Shown piece after piece: positions 1-9,789 of a stretch of DNA of 32,137 nucleotides (its first letter is position 1; every line of letters starts with the position of its first letter). The position numbers and the translations under genes are program-made. A model generated the notes under the pieces. That model searched no databases. It had not been told where the DNA came from and saw nothing but the letters and a program-made list of their open reading frames with translations. This DNA comes from Cognatilysobacter segetis (GTDB lineage Bacteria > Pseudomonadota > Gammaproteobacteria > Xanthomonadales > Xanthomonadaceae): NCBI RefSeq assembly GCF_004359965.1, contig NZ_SMRQ01000030.1, positions 1 to 32,137 on the forward strand, in the 5' to 3' direction.

Positions 1-983
1 CCCGCGGCGGTGGCCGTCGTCGCGTTCCCGCCCGCGGCCGGCGTCGCGCCGGCGGGCGTCGCCACCGGCGGCTGTCCGAGACCGACGCTCAGGCCCTCGC
101 CCGGCACGCCGGCCACCGATTGCGGTGGCGGCGGCGGCGCCGGCAGGGTGACGTCGTTGGAGCGCAGCAGCAGTACCTCGCGGCCGCGATCGAGCTGCGC
201 GGCCGGGCGCAGGTCGCCCTCCAGGAACGCGCGGCTCTGGTCGGGGCGCAGCGCGACGATCCGCCCGACCGGGAACCCCGGCGGGAAGCGGCCGCCGAGG
301 CCCGACGTCACCACCACGTCGCCGACCTTGATGTCGCTCGACAGCGGGATGTTCGCCAGCGCGAGCTGGTCGCCGCGCCCGGTGCCGTAGGCGACGAGCC
401 GCACGCCGTTGCGCGCGATGGCGACCGGCACGGCGTGGTCGGGATCGGTGATCAGCAGCACGTCCGAATGCAGCGGGCCCACGCGCGTCACCTGGCCGAG
501 CAGGCCGCGCGCATCGATCACGCTCTGCCCCTCGCGCACCCCGTCGCGCGCGCCCGCGTCCAGCACGAGGCGCTGGTGCGTGGGGTCGAGGTCGACGTCG
601 AGAATCGGCGCGAGCTGCACGTCCAGGCCGCCGCGCTGCGCGGCGTCGAGCAGTGCGCGCAGGCGCGAGTTGTCGGCGATGACGGTCGACAGCCGCGCGA
701 TGCGCGCCTGCGACACCAGCAGCTCGCGGCGCAGCGCCTGGTTGCGGCGCGCGAGCTGCGCGACGGTGGCGACGTTGTCGACCGTGGTGTCGGCGAGGCG
801 GCCCGGCAGGCCGGCGACCGCGCGCACCGGCTCAGCGGCGATGCCGACGTTCTGGCGCAGCGTGTGCATCCAGCCGCCGCGGTGATCGAGCACGGCGAGC
901 GTCACCGCGGCCGCGAGATAGGCGAGCAGGCGCAGCGTGCCTGCGGCGTCGCCGAGTCGGGCGGGGGCGGACGAGGGAGGCAC
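1..983 (-). CDS. mreC: MreC rod-shape-determining protein (3' end beyond window)
   Basis: Partial gene: 327 codons are visible and no stop is reached before the left edge. MreC is a bitopic inner-membrane protein that forms periplasmic filaments and links MreB to the elongation peptidoglycan synthases. The translation has one N-terminal membrane segment (about residues 15-32), a coiled-coil stretch rich in Leu, Arg and Gln (about 60-105), then the MreC beta domain with motifs such as GQVTRVGP, LLITDPDHAVPV and VVTSGLGGRFPPGFPVGRI. It ends in a low-complexity Pro/Ala/Gly tail that is still open at the edge. The start is a GTG at 983; an in-frame TGA lies shortly upstream and no ATG is available between them. 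There is no clear Shine-Dalgarno sequence. It lies about 110 bases downstream of mreB on the same strand, the usual mreBC order, so co-transcription is likely. Confidence 0.93.
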   Translation of the reverse strand, partial: MPPSSAPARLGDAAGTLRLLAYLAAAVTLAVLDHRGGWMHTLRQNVGIAAEPVRAVAGLPGRLADTTVDNVATVAQLARRNQALRRELLVSQARIARLSTVIADNSRLRALLDAAQRGGLDVQLAPILDVDLDPTHQRLVLDAGARDGVREGQSVIDARGLLGQVTRVGPLHSDVLLITDPDHAVPVAIARNGVRLVAYGTGRGDQLALANIPLSSDIKVGDVVVTSGLGGRFPPGFPVGRIVALRPDQSRAFLEGDLRPAAQLDRGREVLLLRSNDVTLPAPPPPPQSVAGVPGEGLSVGLGQPPVATPAGATPAAGGNATTATAA

Positions 984-1094
984 GTGCGGACGGGGAGCCG
1001 GTGTCGGAATGGACGGACGCGATCCGCGGGCGGTTCAGGGCCGCCCAGGCGGGACGCGCGCGTCGATCGCGATCGCGGCGTCCCGGGCGTGTCG

Positions 1095-2249
<1,155 letters not shown>

Positions 2250-2389
2250 TCACGACGGTTTCTGCCGCACCGGGTCACACAGCGGCCGGCGGATCGCCCC
2301 GCGGACGCCCTGACGTCTGGCCCGGGCGGGAGCCAGCCGCTACCCTACGCGGCCGCGCCGCGCCCGGCGGCCACCTGGGGAAGTACTCG

Positions 2390-3325
2390 ATGTCTGCCTT
2401 GATCTGCGGCTCGCTGGCCTACGACACCATCATGGTGTTCCCGGACCAGTTCAAGAACCACATCCTGCCGGACAAGGTGCACATCCTGAACGTGTCCTTC
2501 CTCGTGCCGAGGATGCGCCGCGAGTTCGGCGGCTGCGCGGGCAACATCGCCTACAACCTCAACCTGATCGGCGGCGACGCGATTCCGATGGCCACGGTCG
2601 GCCAGGATTTCGGCCCGTATCGGGCGCACTTCGAGAAGTGCGGCATCCGCCTCGACCAGGTGCGCGTGATCGAGGACATGTTCACGCCGCAGGCGTTCAT
2701 CACCACCGACCTGGACAACAACCAGATCACCGCGTTCCACCCGGGCGCGATGAGCCGCTCGCACGACAACCACGTGCGCGACGTCGAGGGCGTCACGTTC
2801 GGCATCGTGGCGCCGGACGGCTACGAAGGCATGCTGCAGAACGCGCAGGAATTCCACGACTGCGGCATTCCCTTCATCTTCGATCCCGGCCAGGCGATGC
2901 CGCTGTTCAACGGCGACGAGTTCCGCCACTTCATCGAGCTGGCCGACTACGTCGTGGTCAACGACTACGAGTCGAACCTGCTGCAGGAACGCACGGGCTG
3001 GGACGAGAAGACGATCGCCTCGAAGGTGCGCGCCTACATCACCCCGCGCGGCCCGCGCGGTTCGCAGATCCATATCGACGGCCAGTGCCACGAAGTGCCG
3101 CCGGCGCGCGAGCGCGACATCGTCGACCCGACCGGCTGCGGCGACGCCTTCCGCGCCGGCCTGATCCTCGGCCTGATGCGCGGCTACGACCTGCCCACGT
3201 GCGGCCGCATGGGCTCGCTGATGGGCGCGCTGAAGGTCGGCCATCCGGGCACGCAGAACCAGCGCTTCACCTACGACGAGTTCGCCGCGGAATACCGCGA
3301 CCAGTTCGGCCACGCGCTGGGCTGA
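2390..3325 (+). CDS. PfkB-family carbohydrate kinase, adenosine kinase-like
   Basis: A 311-residue ribokinase-fold kinase that transfers phosphate from ATP to a sugar or nucleoside hydroxyl. The first PfkB signature, GGCAGNIAYNLNLIGG, is near residues 47-62 and the second, DPTGCGDAFRAG, near 246-257, with Asp252 as the likely catalytic base. One position of the second signature is Cys where most family members have Gly, Ala or Ser. FDPGQAMPLF, NDYESNLL and the long conserved N-terminus resemble proteins annotated as adenosine kinase in related bacteria, but substrate specificity cannot be read from the sequence. GGGGAAG sits about eight bases before the ATG as a ribosome-binding site. It is divergent from mreB and convergent with the EAL gene; the two stop codons are only 21 bases apart. 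Confidence 0.88.
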   Translation: MSALICGSLAYDTIMVFPDQFKNHILPDKVHILNVSFLVPRMRREFGGCAGNIAYNLNLIGGDAIPMATVGQDFGPYRAHFEKCGIRLDQVRVIEDMFTPQAFITTDLDNNQITAFHPGAMSRSHDNHVRDVEGVTFGIVAPDGYEGMLQNAQEFHDCGIPFIFDPGQAMPLFNGDEFRHFIELADYVVVNDYESNLLQERTGWDEKTIASKVRAYITPRGPRGSQIHIDGQCHEVPPARERDIVDPTGCGDAFRAGLILGLMRGYDLPTCGRMGSLMGALKVGHPGTQNQRFTYDEFAAEYRDQFGHALG

Positions 3326-3326
3326 T

Positions 3327-3346
3327 GCCGCGCGGTCGCGCGCGGC
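3327..3346. terminator. Hairpin filling the gap between convergent stop codons
   Basis: GCCGCGCG (3327-3334) and CGCGCGGC (3339-3346) form a perfect 8-bp stem closed by GTCG. The hairpin occupies nearly the whole 21-base space between the TGA of the PfkB gene (ends 3325) and the stop of the EAL gene (begins 3347). No T-tract follows in either direction, so intrinsic termination is uncertain, but position and symmetry suit a bidirectional 3'-end structure. Confidence 0.5.
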
Positions 3347-4132
3347 TCAGCCGACGCGCGACCAGTCCGGCTGCGGCAGCGCCTCGAGCTGCGGCCGCGC
3401 GAAGTAATACCCCTGGAACAGGCGCACGCCGGCGGCGCGCAGCCAGCCGTATTCGCCTTCGGTCTCGACGCCCTCGGCGACCACGTCCGAACCCAGCTCG
3501 CGCGCGATCTGCAATGCGCCGCCGACCACGGCCTGCCGCGCGCGGTGGTGATCGATGCCGCGCACCAGCTCCATGTCGAGCTTGAGCACCTGCGGCTGGA
3601 ACTGCACGACCAGTTGCAGGCCCGCGAAGCCCGCGCCGAAATCGTCCACGGCGGTGACGAACCCGCGCCGCTGGTAGTACGCGAGGATCGACAGCGCGTG
3701 CTGCGGGTCGGCGATGCGCTCGCTCTCGGTGAGCTCGAACATCAGCGACTCCACCGGCATGCCCACCTTGTCGGCCGCCGCGAGCGTGAGCCGGATGCAG
3801 CTCGCCGGCTCGTACACCGCGTTGGGGATGAAGTTGATCGACAGCTTCGCGCCGCCCAGGCCGAGCCGCGCGGCGGTGTCGATGGCGAGCACGCGGCAGG
3901 TCTGGTCGAAGCGGTAGAGCGTCTCGGGCGTCATGCGCTCGAGTACCCAGCCGGCGGGCTGGCCGTCGGGGCCGCGCACGAGCGCCTCGTAGGCGAACAC
4001 CTCGCATCGCGCGACGTCGACGATCGGCTGGTAGGCCATGCGCAGGCGGATATCCAGCGACGCGTCGACGTCCCGGCAGCGCAGGCAGCCCTGGTGCGCG
4101 GCGTCGCCCTTGAAGAAGTCCTCAAGGTACAC
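3347..4132 (-). CDS. EAL-domain cyclic-di-GMP phosphodiesterase
   Basis: A compact, cytoplasmic, stand-alone EAL domain of 261 residues, predicted to hydrolyse cyclic di-GMP to pGpG. The family's metal- and substrate-binding motifs all look intact: YEALVRG (EAL, Glu near residue 49), INFIP Asn, FELTESE Glu, VDDFGAG with both Asp, LKLD Lys, VVAEGVE Glu and FQGYYFARP Gln. Activity is therefore likely. No GGDEF, PAS or membrane segment precedes it. Instead a short N-terminal extension carries His13, Cys16 and Cys19 (HQGCLRC), a possible metal- or redox-sensing element. The start is taken as GTG at 4132, five bases after the upstream lipoprotein stop; there is no obvious ribosome-binding site, so translational coupling to that gene is inferred. 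Longer in-frame starts run antiparallel to nothing but overlap the lipoprotein gene in another frame and were rejected. Confidence 0.88.
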   Translation of the reverse strand: MYLEDFFKGDAAHQGCLRCRDVDASLDIRLRMAYQPIVDVARCEVFAYEALVRGPDGQPAGWVLERMTPETLYRFDQTCRVLAIDTAARLGLGGAKLSINFIPNAVYEPASCIRLTLAAADKVGMPVESLMFELTESERIADPQHALSILAYYQRRGFVTAVDDFGAGFAGLQLVVQFQPQVLKLDMELVRGIDHHRARQAVVGGALQIARELGSDVVAEGVETEGEYGWLRAAGVRLFQGYYFARPQLEALPQPDWSRVG

Positions 4133-4137
4133 GCGGG

Positions 4138-4848
4138 TTACCAGCCCGGCATCCGCGACGCGTCCAGCCCACCGACCTCGAACACGACGGTCTGCGTCCG
4201 GGCGCCCTTGAGCGGAAGGTCGATGGCCAGCGTCTTCGCCTTGCGCACCGTGCGCCAGAGCCCCCGCTCGTCCTCGATGAACATCGCGATGGCCTCGTCG
4301 GTCCTGGGCCGGCTGCCGGCCATGCTGCGCGGCTTGCCGTCGACCTTCATCTTGAGCGCGCAGCCGCCGTAGCAGTCGAAGTCGCCGTTCTCGAGCACGA
4401 GGTAGCTGCTGCGGCCCCATTCGGGATGGTCGCGGAAGATCAGCCGCACGCGCGAGCGTCCGGCGCCGGTGTCGACGTCGTCCTTCGAATAGATCGACGT
4501 GCTGAGCTGCCGACCCTTGCCGACCGGATCGCTCTGGTAGGACCACAGGCCCTGCAGTCGCGCGGCTTCGGCCTGCTCGCCGGCCTGCGCCTTCGCCTCG
4601 GCGCAGCGCGCGGCGTAGCGCGCCACCAGCGGGCTCTTCGGATAGCGGTAGGCCAGGACCTCGCACTGCGAGCGCGCGAGCGTCCAGTTCCTGTTCGAGA
4701 GCTGCGTCTCCAGTTCGCCGGCCAGCGCATCGGCGGCCGCGGCGTCCTGCGCCGCCTTCGCCTTGGCCTCGGCCTGCGGATCCGGTGCGGGGCCGCAGGC
4801 GGCCACGCCGAGCATCAACAGCGGTAGGACGGCTCGGGACAGGCGCAT
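4138..4848 (-). CDS. Predicted lipoprotein of unknown function
   Basis: A 236-residue protein with a lipoprotein signal: a charged start, a hydrophobic core and the lipobox VAAC with Cys18 as the predicted lipidated residue. An Ala/Lys/Glu/Gln-rich helical linker follows (about 22-50), then a region resembling helical repeat or TPR-like packing (CEVLAYRYPKSPLVARYAARC), then a beta-rich C-terminal domain. That domain contains four Cys residues in total after the lipobox, including CYGGC. GGAG lies about nine bases before the ATG. I do not recognise a named family. It sits directly upstream of the EAL gene, five bases away, so the two are probably one operon; whether the lipoprotein feeds a signal to the phosphodiesterase is speculation. 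Confidence 0.8.
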   Translation of the reverse strand: MRLSRAVLPLLMLGVAACGPAPDPQAEAKAKAAQDAAAADALAGELETQLSNRNWTLARSQCEVLAYRYPKSPLVARYAARCAEAKAQAGEQAEAARLQGLWSYQSDPVGKGRQLSTSIYSKDDVDTGAGRSRVRLIFRDHPEWGRSSYLVLENGDFDCYGGCALKMKVDGKPRSMAGSRPRTDEAIAMFIEDERGLWRTVRKAKTLAIDLPLKGARTQTVVFEVGGLDASRMPGW

Positions 4849-4906
4849 CGTGCGGGCTCCATCGGCGACGGCGGTCGACGATACCAGCCCCGCGCGCAGC
4901 GACGCG

Positions 4907-5269
4907 TCAGTGCGCGGCGCGAACCCGGGCGAGCGCCGCGCGGAACCACGGCCCGCTCTGCACGGCCGCGGCGCCCGGGCACTGCACGAGGTACGGGCGA
5001 CCGCTCATCGAACTCTTGGTCGCAGCGAGTTCGATGAAGTCCTCGCTGCGCGCGATCGCGTCGCGGCGCAGCAGCCAGTCGTACTTGCGCTGCAGGTGCT
5101 CGCGGGCCTTGTGGGCGTCGTACCAGGTGCCGTTGCGCGCGAAGCGGCAGCCCGAATGCTCGAGCGCGGCGAACAGGCCGGCGATCTCGCGCTGCGTGGC
5201 CGGCGGCGGCGCGGCCGTCGCGGCGAACGAGGCGGCGAGCAACAACGATGCGAGCAATCGACGACGCAT
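4907..5269 (-). CDS. DUF5329 family exported protein (YfeK-like)
   Basis: A small exported protein of 120 residues. A Sec-type signal peptide (Arg-rich start, Leu/Ala core, likely cleavage near ATAA) precedes a domain with SGCRFARNGTWYDAHKAREHL, KYDWLLRRDAI, DFIELAATKSSMSGRPYLVQC and a terminal Trp motif. This pattern fits DUF5329, the family that includes E. coli YfeK, whose function is unknown. Two Cys residues (in SGCRF and LVQC) may form a disulfide in the periplasm. The start is the ATG at 5269, with AGGGG about seven bases before it; a longer in-frame start 13 codons upstream would place residues before the signal peptide. Confidence 0.83.
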   Translation of the reverse strand: MRRRLLASLLLAASFAATAAPPPATQREIAGLFAALEHSGCRFARNGTWYDAHKAREHLQRKYDWLLRRDAIARSEDFIELAATKSSMSGRPYLVQCPGAAAVQSGPWFRAALARVRAAH

Positions 5270-5340
5270 GACGACCCCTGGCACACCGGCGCGGTCCGGC
5301 GAGTTCACGCTACGACGCGTTCGCTGAACCCGCCTGCGAC

Positions 5341-5369
5341 GAGGCCGCCGGGGGTGAGCCGGCGGCCTC
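5341..5369. terminator. Terminator-like hairpin downstream of the M1 peptidase gene
   Basis: GAGGCCGCCG (5341-5350) and CGGCGGCCTC (5360-5369) form a perfect 10-bp stem around a nine-base loop. The element begins 26 bases beyond the stop codon of the M1 peptidase gene, which is read leftward. No T-run follows, so factor-independent termination is only possible, not shown. Confidence 0.5.
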
Positions 5370-5394
5370 GAGGTTTACCGCGGGAGCGCAGCGC

Positions 5395-7338
5395 TTACTG
5401 CGTCTTGCCGGCCTTCGCGTCGGCGATGACCTGCTCCACCGAACCCGACGTGATCGGGTGGTAGCCGGGCTTGGCCTTCGCGTAGATCTGCTCGGCCAGC
5501 TGCAGGCCCTGCGGCGTCTTCACCAGCTCGCCGTAGGTCGGCATGATCAGCTTGCGGCGGCCGACGCGCGCCAGGAACTCGGCGATCGCCTCGTTGGCCT
5601 GCGTGTAGCCGCTGCGCACCGCGAGCGGGTACCAGCGCTGCGCGATCTCGCCGTTGGGCGTGCCGGTGAAGTGGAAGACCCCGTCGAGCGCGGCGAGCTG
5701 CTCGGGCTTCATCACCGGCGGCAGGCCTTCGATGAAGTGCACGTACTCGTAGGTGGTCCACTTCGACGTGGTCGCGGCGTCCGGCAGCGTGCCGGCGTCG
5801 AGGTAGGCCTTGCGCACGGCGTCGACGGCGTCGAAGCGCGCGCTGGTCACCTGCGGCGCCGTGGCCGGGATGCCCGGCTCGTGCAGCCACGCGTCGAACT
5901 CGGCCTGCGTCACCTTGCCCGGGTACTTGTCGAGCAGGTTGGCCTTCGCGTACTCGGCGAACTGCTCGGTGGTGATCGACTGGAAGGCGAAGTGGTCGAA
6001 GTAGCCGCGAAGGAAGGCGTCGAACGCCTCGCGGCCGAAGCGCGTCTCGAGGAATTCGGCGAACCACGCACCCTTCGTGTAGACCGTGCCGGTGAGGTTC
6101 TCGTCCGGATCCTTCAGCACGCCTTCCTTGACGGCCAGCGGCTGCAGGTCCTTGTTGGCGTCGGTGAATTCCTGCTTCAGCTCGTTGCGCCCGACGATCT
6201 TCTCCATGTCCGCGCGCTCGCGGCCGTAGAGATCCTCGACGATGCGCATCTCGACGTAGCTGGTGATGCCCTCGTTGAGCCAGGCATCACGCGATCGCGC
6301 GAACGTGACGAGGTTGCCGGACCAGCTGTGCGCCAGCTCGTGCGCGATCAGCGAGACCAGCGAGCGGTCGCCGGTGATCGCGGTGGGCGTGGCGAAGGTG
6401 ATGCGCGGGTTCTCCATGCCGCCGTACGGGAACGACGGCGGCAGCACGAGGATGTCGTAGCGGCCCCAGCGGTACGGGCCGTACAGCTTCTCGGCCGTCT
6501 CCATCATCTTCTCGGTGTCGGCGAATTCGCTCGCCGCCTTCGGCGCCATCGCGGGCTCGGCCCACACGCCCGAACGCGGGCCGGTCGGCTTGAACACGAG
6601 GTCGCCCGCGGCGATCGCAAGCAGGTAGGACGGGATCGCCTGCGGCATCTTGAACGTGTAGTCGCCGTCGCGGACCGCCTTCGGGTCGTTGTCGGCGCTC
6701 ATCAGCACCATCACGTCCTTCGGCGCGGTGACGTGCGCGGTATAGGTGAAGCGCACCATCGTCGTGTCCTGCAGCGGCACCCACGAGCGCGCGTGGATCT
6801 GCTGGGACTGGCTGAACATGAAGGGCGTCTTCTTGCCCTGCGTCATCTCGGGCGTCAGCCACTGAAGGCCCGACGCGTTCGGCGACGTGTGGTAGGTGAT
6901 GCGGATCCGCTTGTTGCGCTCGGGCGCCGCGATGGTGAGCTGCGTGCCGAGGATCTTGTCGGGCGTCGGCGACAGCACGTAGGTCAGGTCGCGCCAGTTG
7001 CCGTCGGCGCGCTCGCCCACCACCTTGTCGATGGTGATGTCGCGCGTGTCGAGCACCAGCTTGCCCCACTTGGGGTCGAGCCAGTCGAGCGTATAGGTGG
7101 CGCTGCCGGCGAGCTGCTTCTTGTCGAAGTCGACGTTCAGCTCGAGCGCGAGGTCCTTGGTCCGCACCTTGTCCGGCTCGGCGAAGGAATGCTCGTCGAG
7201 GCGGTGCGTCGCGGTCGCGGCGGGCGCCGGTGCCTTCGCGGTGCCGTCGGCCGGCGGCGTGGGTTCGCGCCTGCAGCCGGCGGCGGCCAGCAACGCGAGG
7301 GCGAGCAGGGAAACGGTGAGCAGGGGAAGGGTTCGCAT
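5395..7338 (-). CDS. M1 family metallopeptidase, leukotriene A4 hydrolase-like lipoprotein
   Basis: A 647-residue zinc aminopeptidase. An N-terminal signal ends in the lipobox AAGC (Cys22), so the enzyme is probably anchored in the outer or inner membrane and faces the periplasm. A Pro/Ala linker leads to the M1 beta-saddle domain. The substrate N-terminus motif GGMEN is at 306-310. The zinc site HELAH (His333, Glu334, His337) is followed 18 residues later by Glu356 in WLNEG, the canonical spacing. The C-terminal helical half and overall length fit leukotriene A4 hydrolase-type members better than the longer PepN type. Function is inferred to be peptide scavenging. No Shine-Dalgarno sequence is apparent; a -10-like TACACT lies at 7371-7366. 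It is divergent from the DUF5916 gene. Confidence 0.93.
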   Translation of the reverse strand: MRTLPLLTVSLLALALLAAAGCRREPTPPADGTAKAPAPAATATHRLDEHSFAEPDKVRTKDLALELNVDFDKKQLAGSATYTLDWLDPKWGKLVLDTRDITIDKVVGERADGNWRDLTYVLSPTPDKILGTQLTIAAPERNKRIRITYHTSPNASGLQWLTPEMTQGKKTPFMFSQSQQIHARSWVPLQDTTMVRFTYTAHVTAPKDVMVLMSADNDPKAVRDGDYTFKMPQAIPSYLLAIAAGDLVFKPTGPRSGVWAEPAMAPKAASEFADTEKMMETAEKLYGPYRWGRYDILVLPPSFPYGGMENPRITFATPTAITGDRSLVSLIAHELAHSWSGNLVTFARSRDAWLNEGITSYVEMRIVEDLYGRERADMEKIVGRNELKQEFTDANKDLQPLAVKEGVLKDPDENLTGTVYTKGAWFAEFLETRFGREAFDAFLRGYFDHFAFQSITTEQFAEYAKANLLDKYPGKVTQAEFDAWLHEPGIPATAPQVTSARFDAVDAVRKAYLDAGTLPDAATTSKWTTYEYVHFIEGLPPVMKPEQLAALDGVFHFTGTPNGEIAQRWYPLAVRSGYTQANEAIAEFLARVGRRKLIMPTYGELVKTPQGLQLAEQIYAKAKPGYHPITSGSVEQVIADAKAGKTQ

Positions 7339-7562
7339 GGTCCGGGCCCATCGGGAGACCGGCCGAGTGTACTTCTTGCCACCGTGACCGCCGGCACGCG
7401 GACTTCCGGCACGGGTGGCTGCGTTGGCGTTCGGTCATCCTCGCGCCGCGTTCCCCACCGCGCCGCGATCCGCCGCATGTGCCATCAGCCATGCGCGCGG
7501 AACCTAAACCCCGGCGTCCCGCACCGCATCCGACCTGCATGCCTTCCCACCACGACGACCCG

Positions 7563-9758
7563 ATGACCCCGATCCGCACCGCCCTCGCGCTCGCCACCCT
7601 CGCCTTCGTGTTCCCGGCCGCGGCGCAGGAGGTCACGCGCATCCCCCATCTGGACGGCGAGATCGTCATCGACGGCGTGCTTGACGACGCGGCCTGGTCG
7701 CAGGCGACCCCGGTCGAGCTGAACTACGAGATCTCGCCGGGCGACAACGTGGCGCCGCCGGTGCGCACCACCATGCGCATCGCCAGCACGCGCGACGCGC
7801 TGTACCTGTCGTTCCACGCGCAGGACCCCGATCCGTCGAAGATCCGCGCCCACCTCACTGATCGCGACGGCGCGTACCGCGACGAGTTCGTCGGCGTGAT
7901 GCTCGACACGTTCGACGACCACCGTCGCAACTACGAGTTCTTCGTCAACCCGTTCGGCGTGCAGATGGACCTCATCCGCGAGGAAGCCACCGGCAACGAA
8001 GACGACTCGTGGGACGGGCTGTGGACCAGCGCGGGCCGCGTCACCGCCGACGGCTACGACGTCGAGATCCGCATTCCGTTCTCGACGCTGCGCTTCCGCG
8101 ACACCGAGGGCGCGAAGCGCTGGGGCGTGATCGGCTTCCGCAGTTATCCGCGCAACGTGCGCCACCAGATCGCCAACGTCGTGGTGCCGCGCGGCGGCAA
8201 CTGCCTGATGTGCCAGGCGGCCAAGTTCGAGGGCATGGAAGGCGTGCAGCAGGGCCGCAACATCGAGGTCGTGCCGACGTTGACGATGACGAACGCGCAG
8301 ACGCGCGACCGCGCCGACGGCGACTGGCACGGCGACGGCGTGCAGATCGAGCCGGGTGTCGACGTGTCCTGGGCGCCGTCCCCCAACCTGACGCTCAACG
8401 CCACGATCAACCCGGACTTCTCGCAGGTCGAATCCGACCAGGCGCAGCTCGACCTCACCACCAACTTCGCGCTGTATTTCCCCGAGAAGCGCCCGTTCTT
8501 CATGGAGGGCGCGGACTACTTCAACACGCCGTTCCAGGTGCTCTACACGCGCCAGATCGCCGACCCCGACTACGGACTGCGCGTCACCGGCCGCACGGGC
8601 AGCGGCGCGTACGGCGCGTTCGTCGCGCGCGACGCGATCACCCAGCTGCTCGTGCCGGGCGTGCTAGGCTCGGGCTTCGAGATCCTCGAGCAGCCGGCCG
8701 ACGTGCTGGTCGCGCGCTACCGGCACGACCTCAACGCCAGCACCAGCATCGGCCTGGTCACCACCGCGCGCCACGGCGACGACTACCGCAACGACGTCGC
8801 GGGCGTCGACGGGCGCTGGCAGCACGGCAGCCACACCGTCGTGGCGCAGCTGCTGCGCAGCGATTCGCAGTACCCGCTGCAGCTCGGCTTCGACGATGCC
8901 GCGCCCACCGGCAACGCCTGGCGCGCCGCGTACGACTACGAAACGCGCAACTGGTTCGCCTCGACCTGGCACGAGCAGGTCGACCCGGGCTTCCGCGCCG
9001 ACCTCGGCTTCATCGGCCAGGTGGGCTACGACAAGTCGCTGGTCGGCGGCGGCTACAACTGGTTCTTCGACAAGGGCTCGAAGATCAACCGCGTGCAGCT
9101 CTACACCGACTACGACATCACGCACCGCTTCGACGGCCAGCTGCTCGAGCGCGAGCTCGAGGCGCGCCTGCAGGCCAACGGCCCGATGCAGAGCACGGTC
9201 GGCATCCAGGGCATGACCCGCGATCGCTTCTGGAACGGCCGCCTGTTCGGCGAGAGCTACGTCAACCTGTTCGCCAACGCCACGCCGCGTTCGGGCATGC
9301 AGATCGGCGGCAACTTCCGCTTCGGCCCGCAGATCGACCTGGCCGCCTCGCGTCGCGGGCAGGGTCGCTTCTTCGACATCTACGGCAACTTCTCGATCGG
9401 CCTCGGCCTGAGCTTCAACGTCGACCTGTTCCAGCAGAGCCTGCGTCGGGACGGCGGCACCGCGTTCGAGGCCACCGTGCTCGACACGCGCCTGGCCTGG
9501 CAGCTCGACCCGCGCCAGCGCCTGCGCCTGACCGTACAGGCCAGCAACGTCGACAAGGACCCGGCGCTGTACGCGCATCCGGTCAATCGCCATGCCCGCG
9601 ACGTGGGCGCGCAGCTGGTCTACTCGTACAAGGTCAACCCGCGCACGGCGGTCTACGCGGGCGGCGCGCTCGGCGGCTTCCTCGACGACGAGCACCGCGA
9701 CCTGTTCGCGAGCAACCGCGGTGTGTTCGTCAAGCTCAGCTACGGCTGGCAGCCCTGA
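7563..9758 (+). CDS. CBM9-like / DUF5916 outer-membrane-type protein
   Basis: A 731-residue exported protein. The start at 7563 gives a standard signal peptide ending in PAAAQ; in-frame starts up to 28 codons earlier add an unlikely Pro/His-rich leader. Residues about 30-200 resemble a family 9 carbohydrate-binding module-like domain (LDGEIVIDGVLDDAAW, the conserved DGxxDDxxW start). The rest matches DUF5916, with the landmark NPDFSQVESD followed by FFPEKRPFFMEG-like sequence (here ALYFPEKRPFFMEGADYF) and many short amphipathic strands ending close to the C-terminus, consistent with an outer-membrane beta barrel. The CLMC pair near 218-221 is notable. Function is unknown; related proteins often sit beside peptidases or TonB receptors. 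It is divergent from the M1 peptidase, with a 224-base gap that probably contains both promoters. Confidence 0.87.
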   Translation: MTPIRTALALATLAFVFPAAAQEVTRIPHLDGEIVIDGVLDDAAWSQATPVELNYEISPGDNVAPPVRTTMRIASTRDALYLSFHAQDPDPSKIRAHLTDRDGAYRDEFVGVMLDTFDDHRRNYEFFVNPFGVQMDLIREEATGNEDDSWDGLWTSAGRVTADGYDVEIRIPFSTLRFRDTEGAKRWGVIGFRSYPRNVRHQIANVVVPRGGNCLMCQAAKFEGMEGVQQGRNIEVVPTLTMTNAQTRDRADGDWHGDGVQIEPGVDVSWAPSPNLTLNATINPDFSQVESDQAQLDLTTNFALYFPEKRPFFMEGADYFNTPFQVLYTRQIADPDYGLRVTGRTGSGAYGAFVARDAITQLLVPGVLGSGFEILEQPADVLVARYRHDLNASTSIGLVTTARHGDDYRNDVAGVDGRWQHGSHTVVAQLLRSDSQYPLQLGFDDAAPTGNAWRAAYDYETRNWFASTWHEQVDPGFRADLGFIGQVGYDKSLVGGGYNWFFDKGSKINRVQLYTDYDITHRFDGQLLERELEARLQANGPMQSTVGIQGMTRDRFWNGRLFGESYVNLFANATPRSGMQIGGNFRFGPQIDLAASRRGQGRFFDIYGNFSIGLGLSFNVDLFQQSLRRDGGTAFEATVLDTRLAWQLDPRQRLRLTVQASNVDKDPALYAHPVNRHARDVGAQLVYSYKVNPRTAVYAGGALGGFLDDEHRDLFASNRGVFVKLSYGWQP

Positions 9759-9789
9759 CACGCGCGGGCCGGCACGGCCCCTCCCGCAT

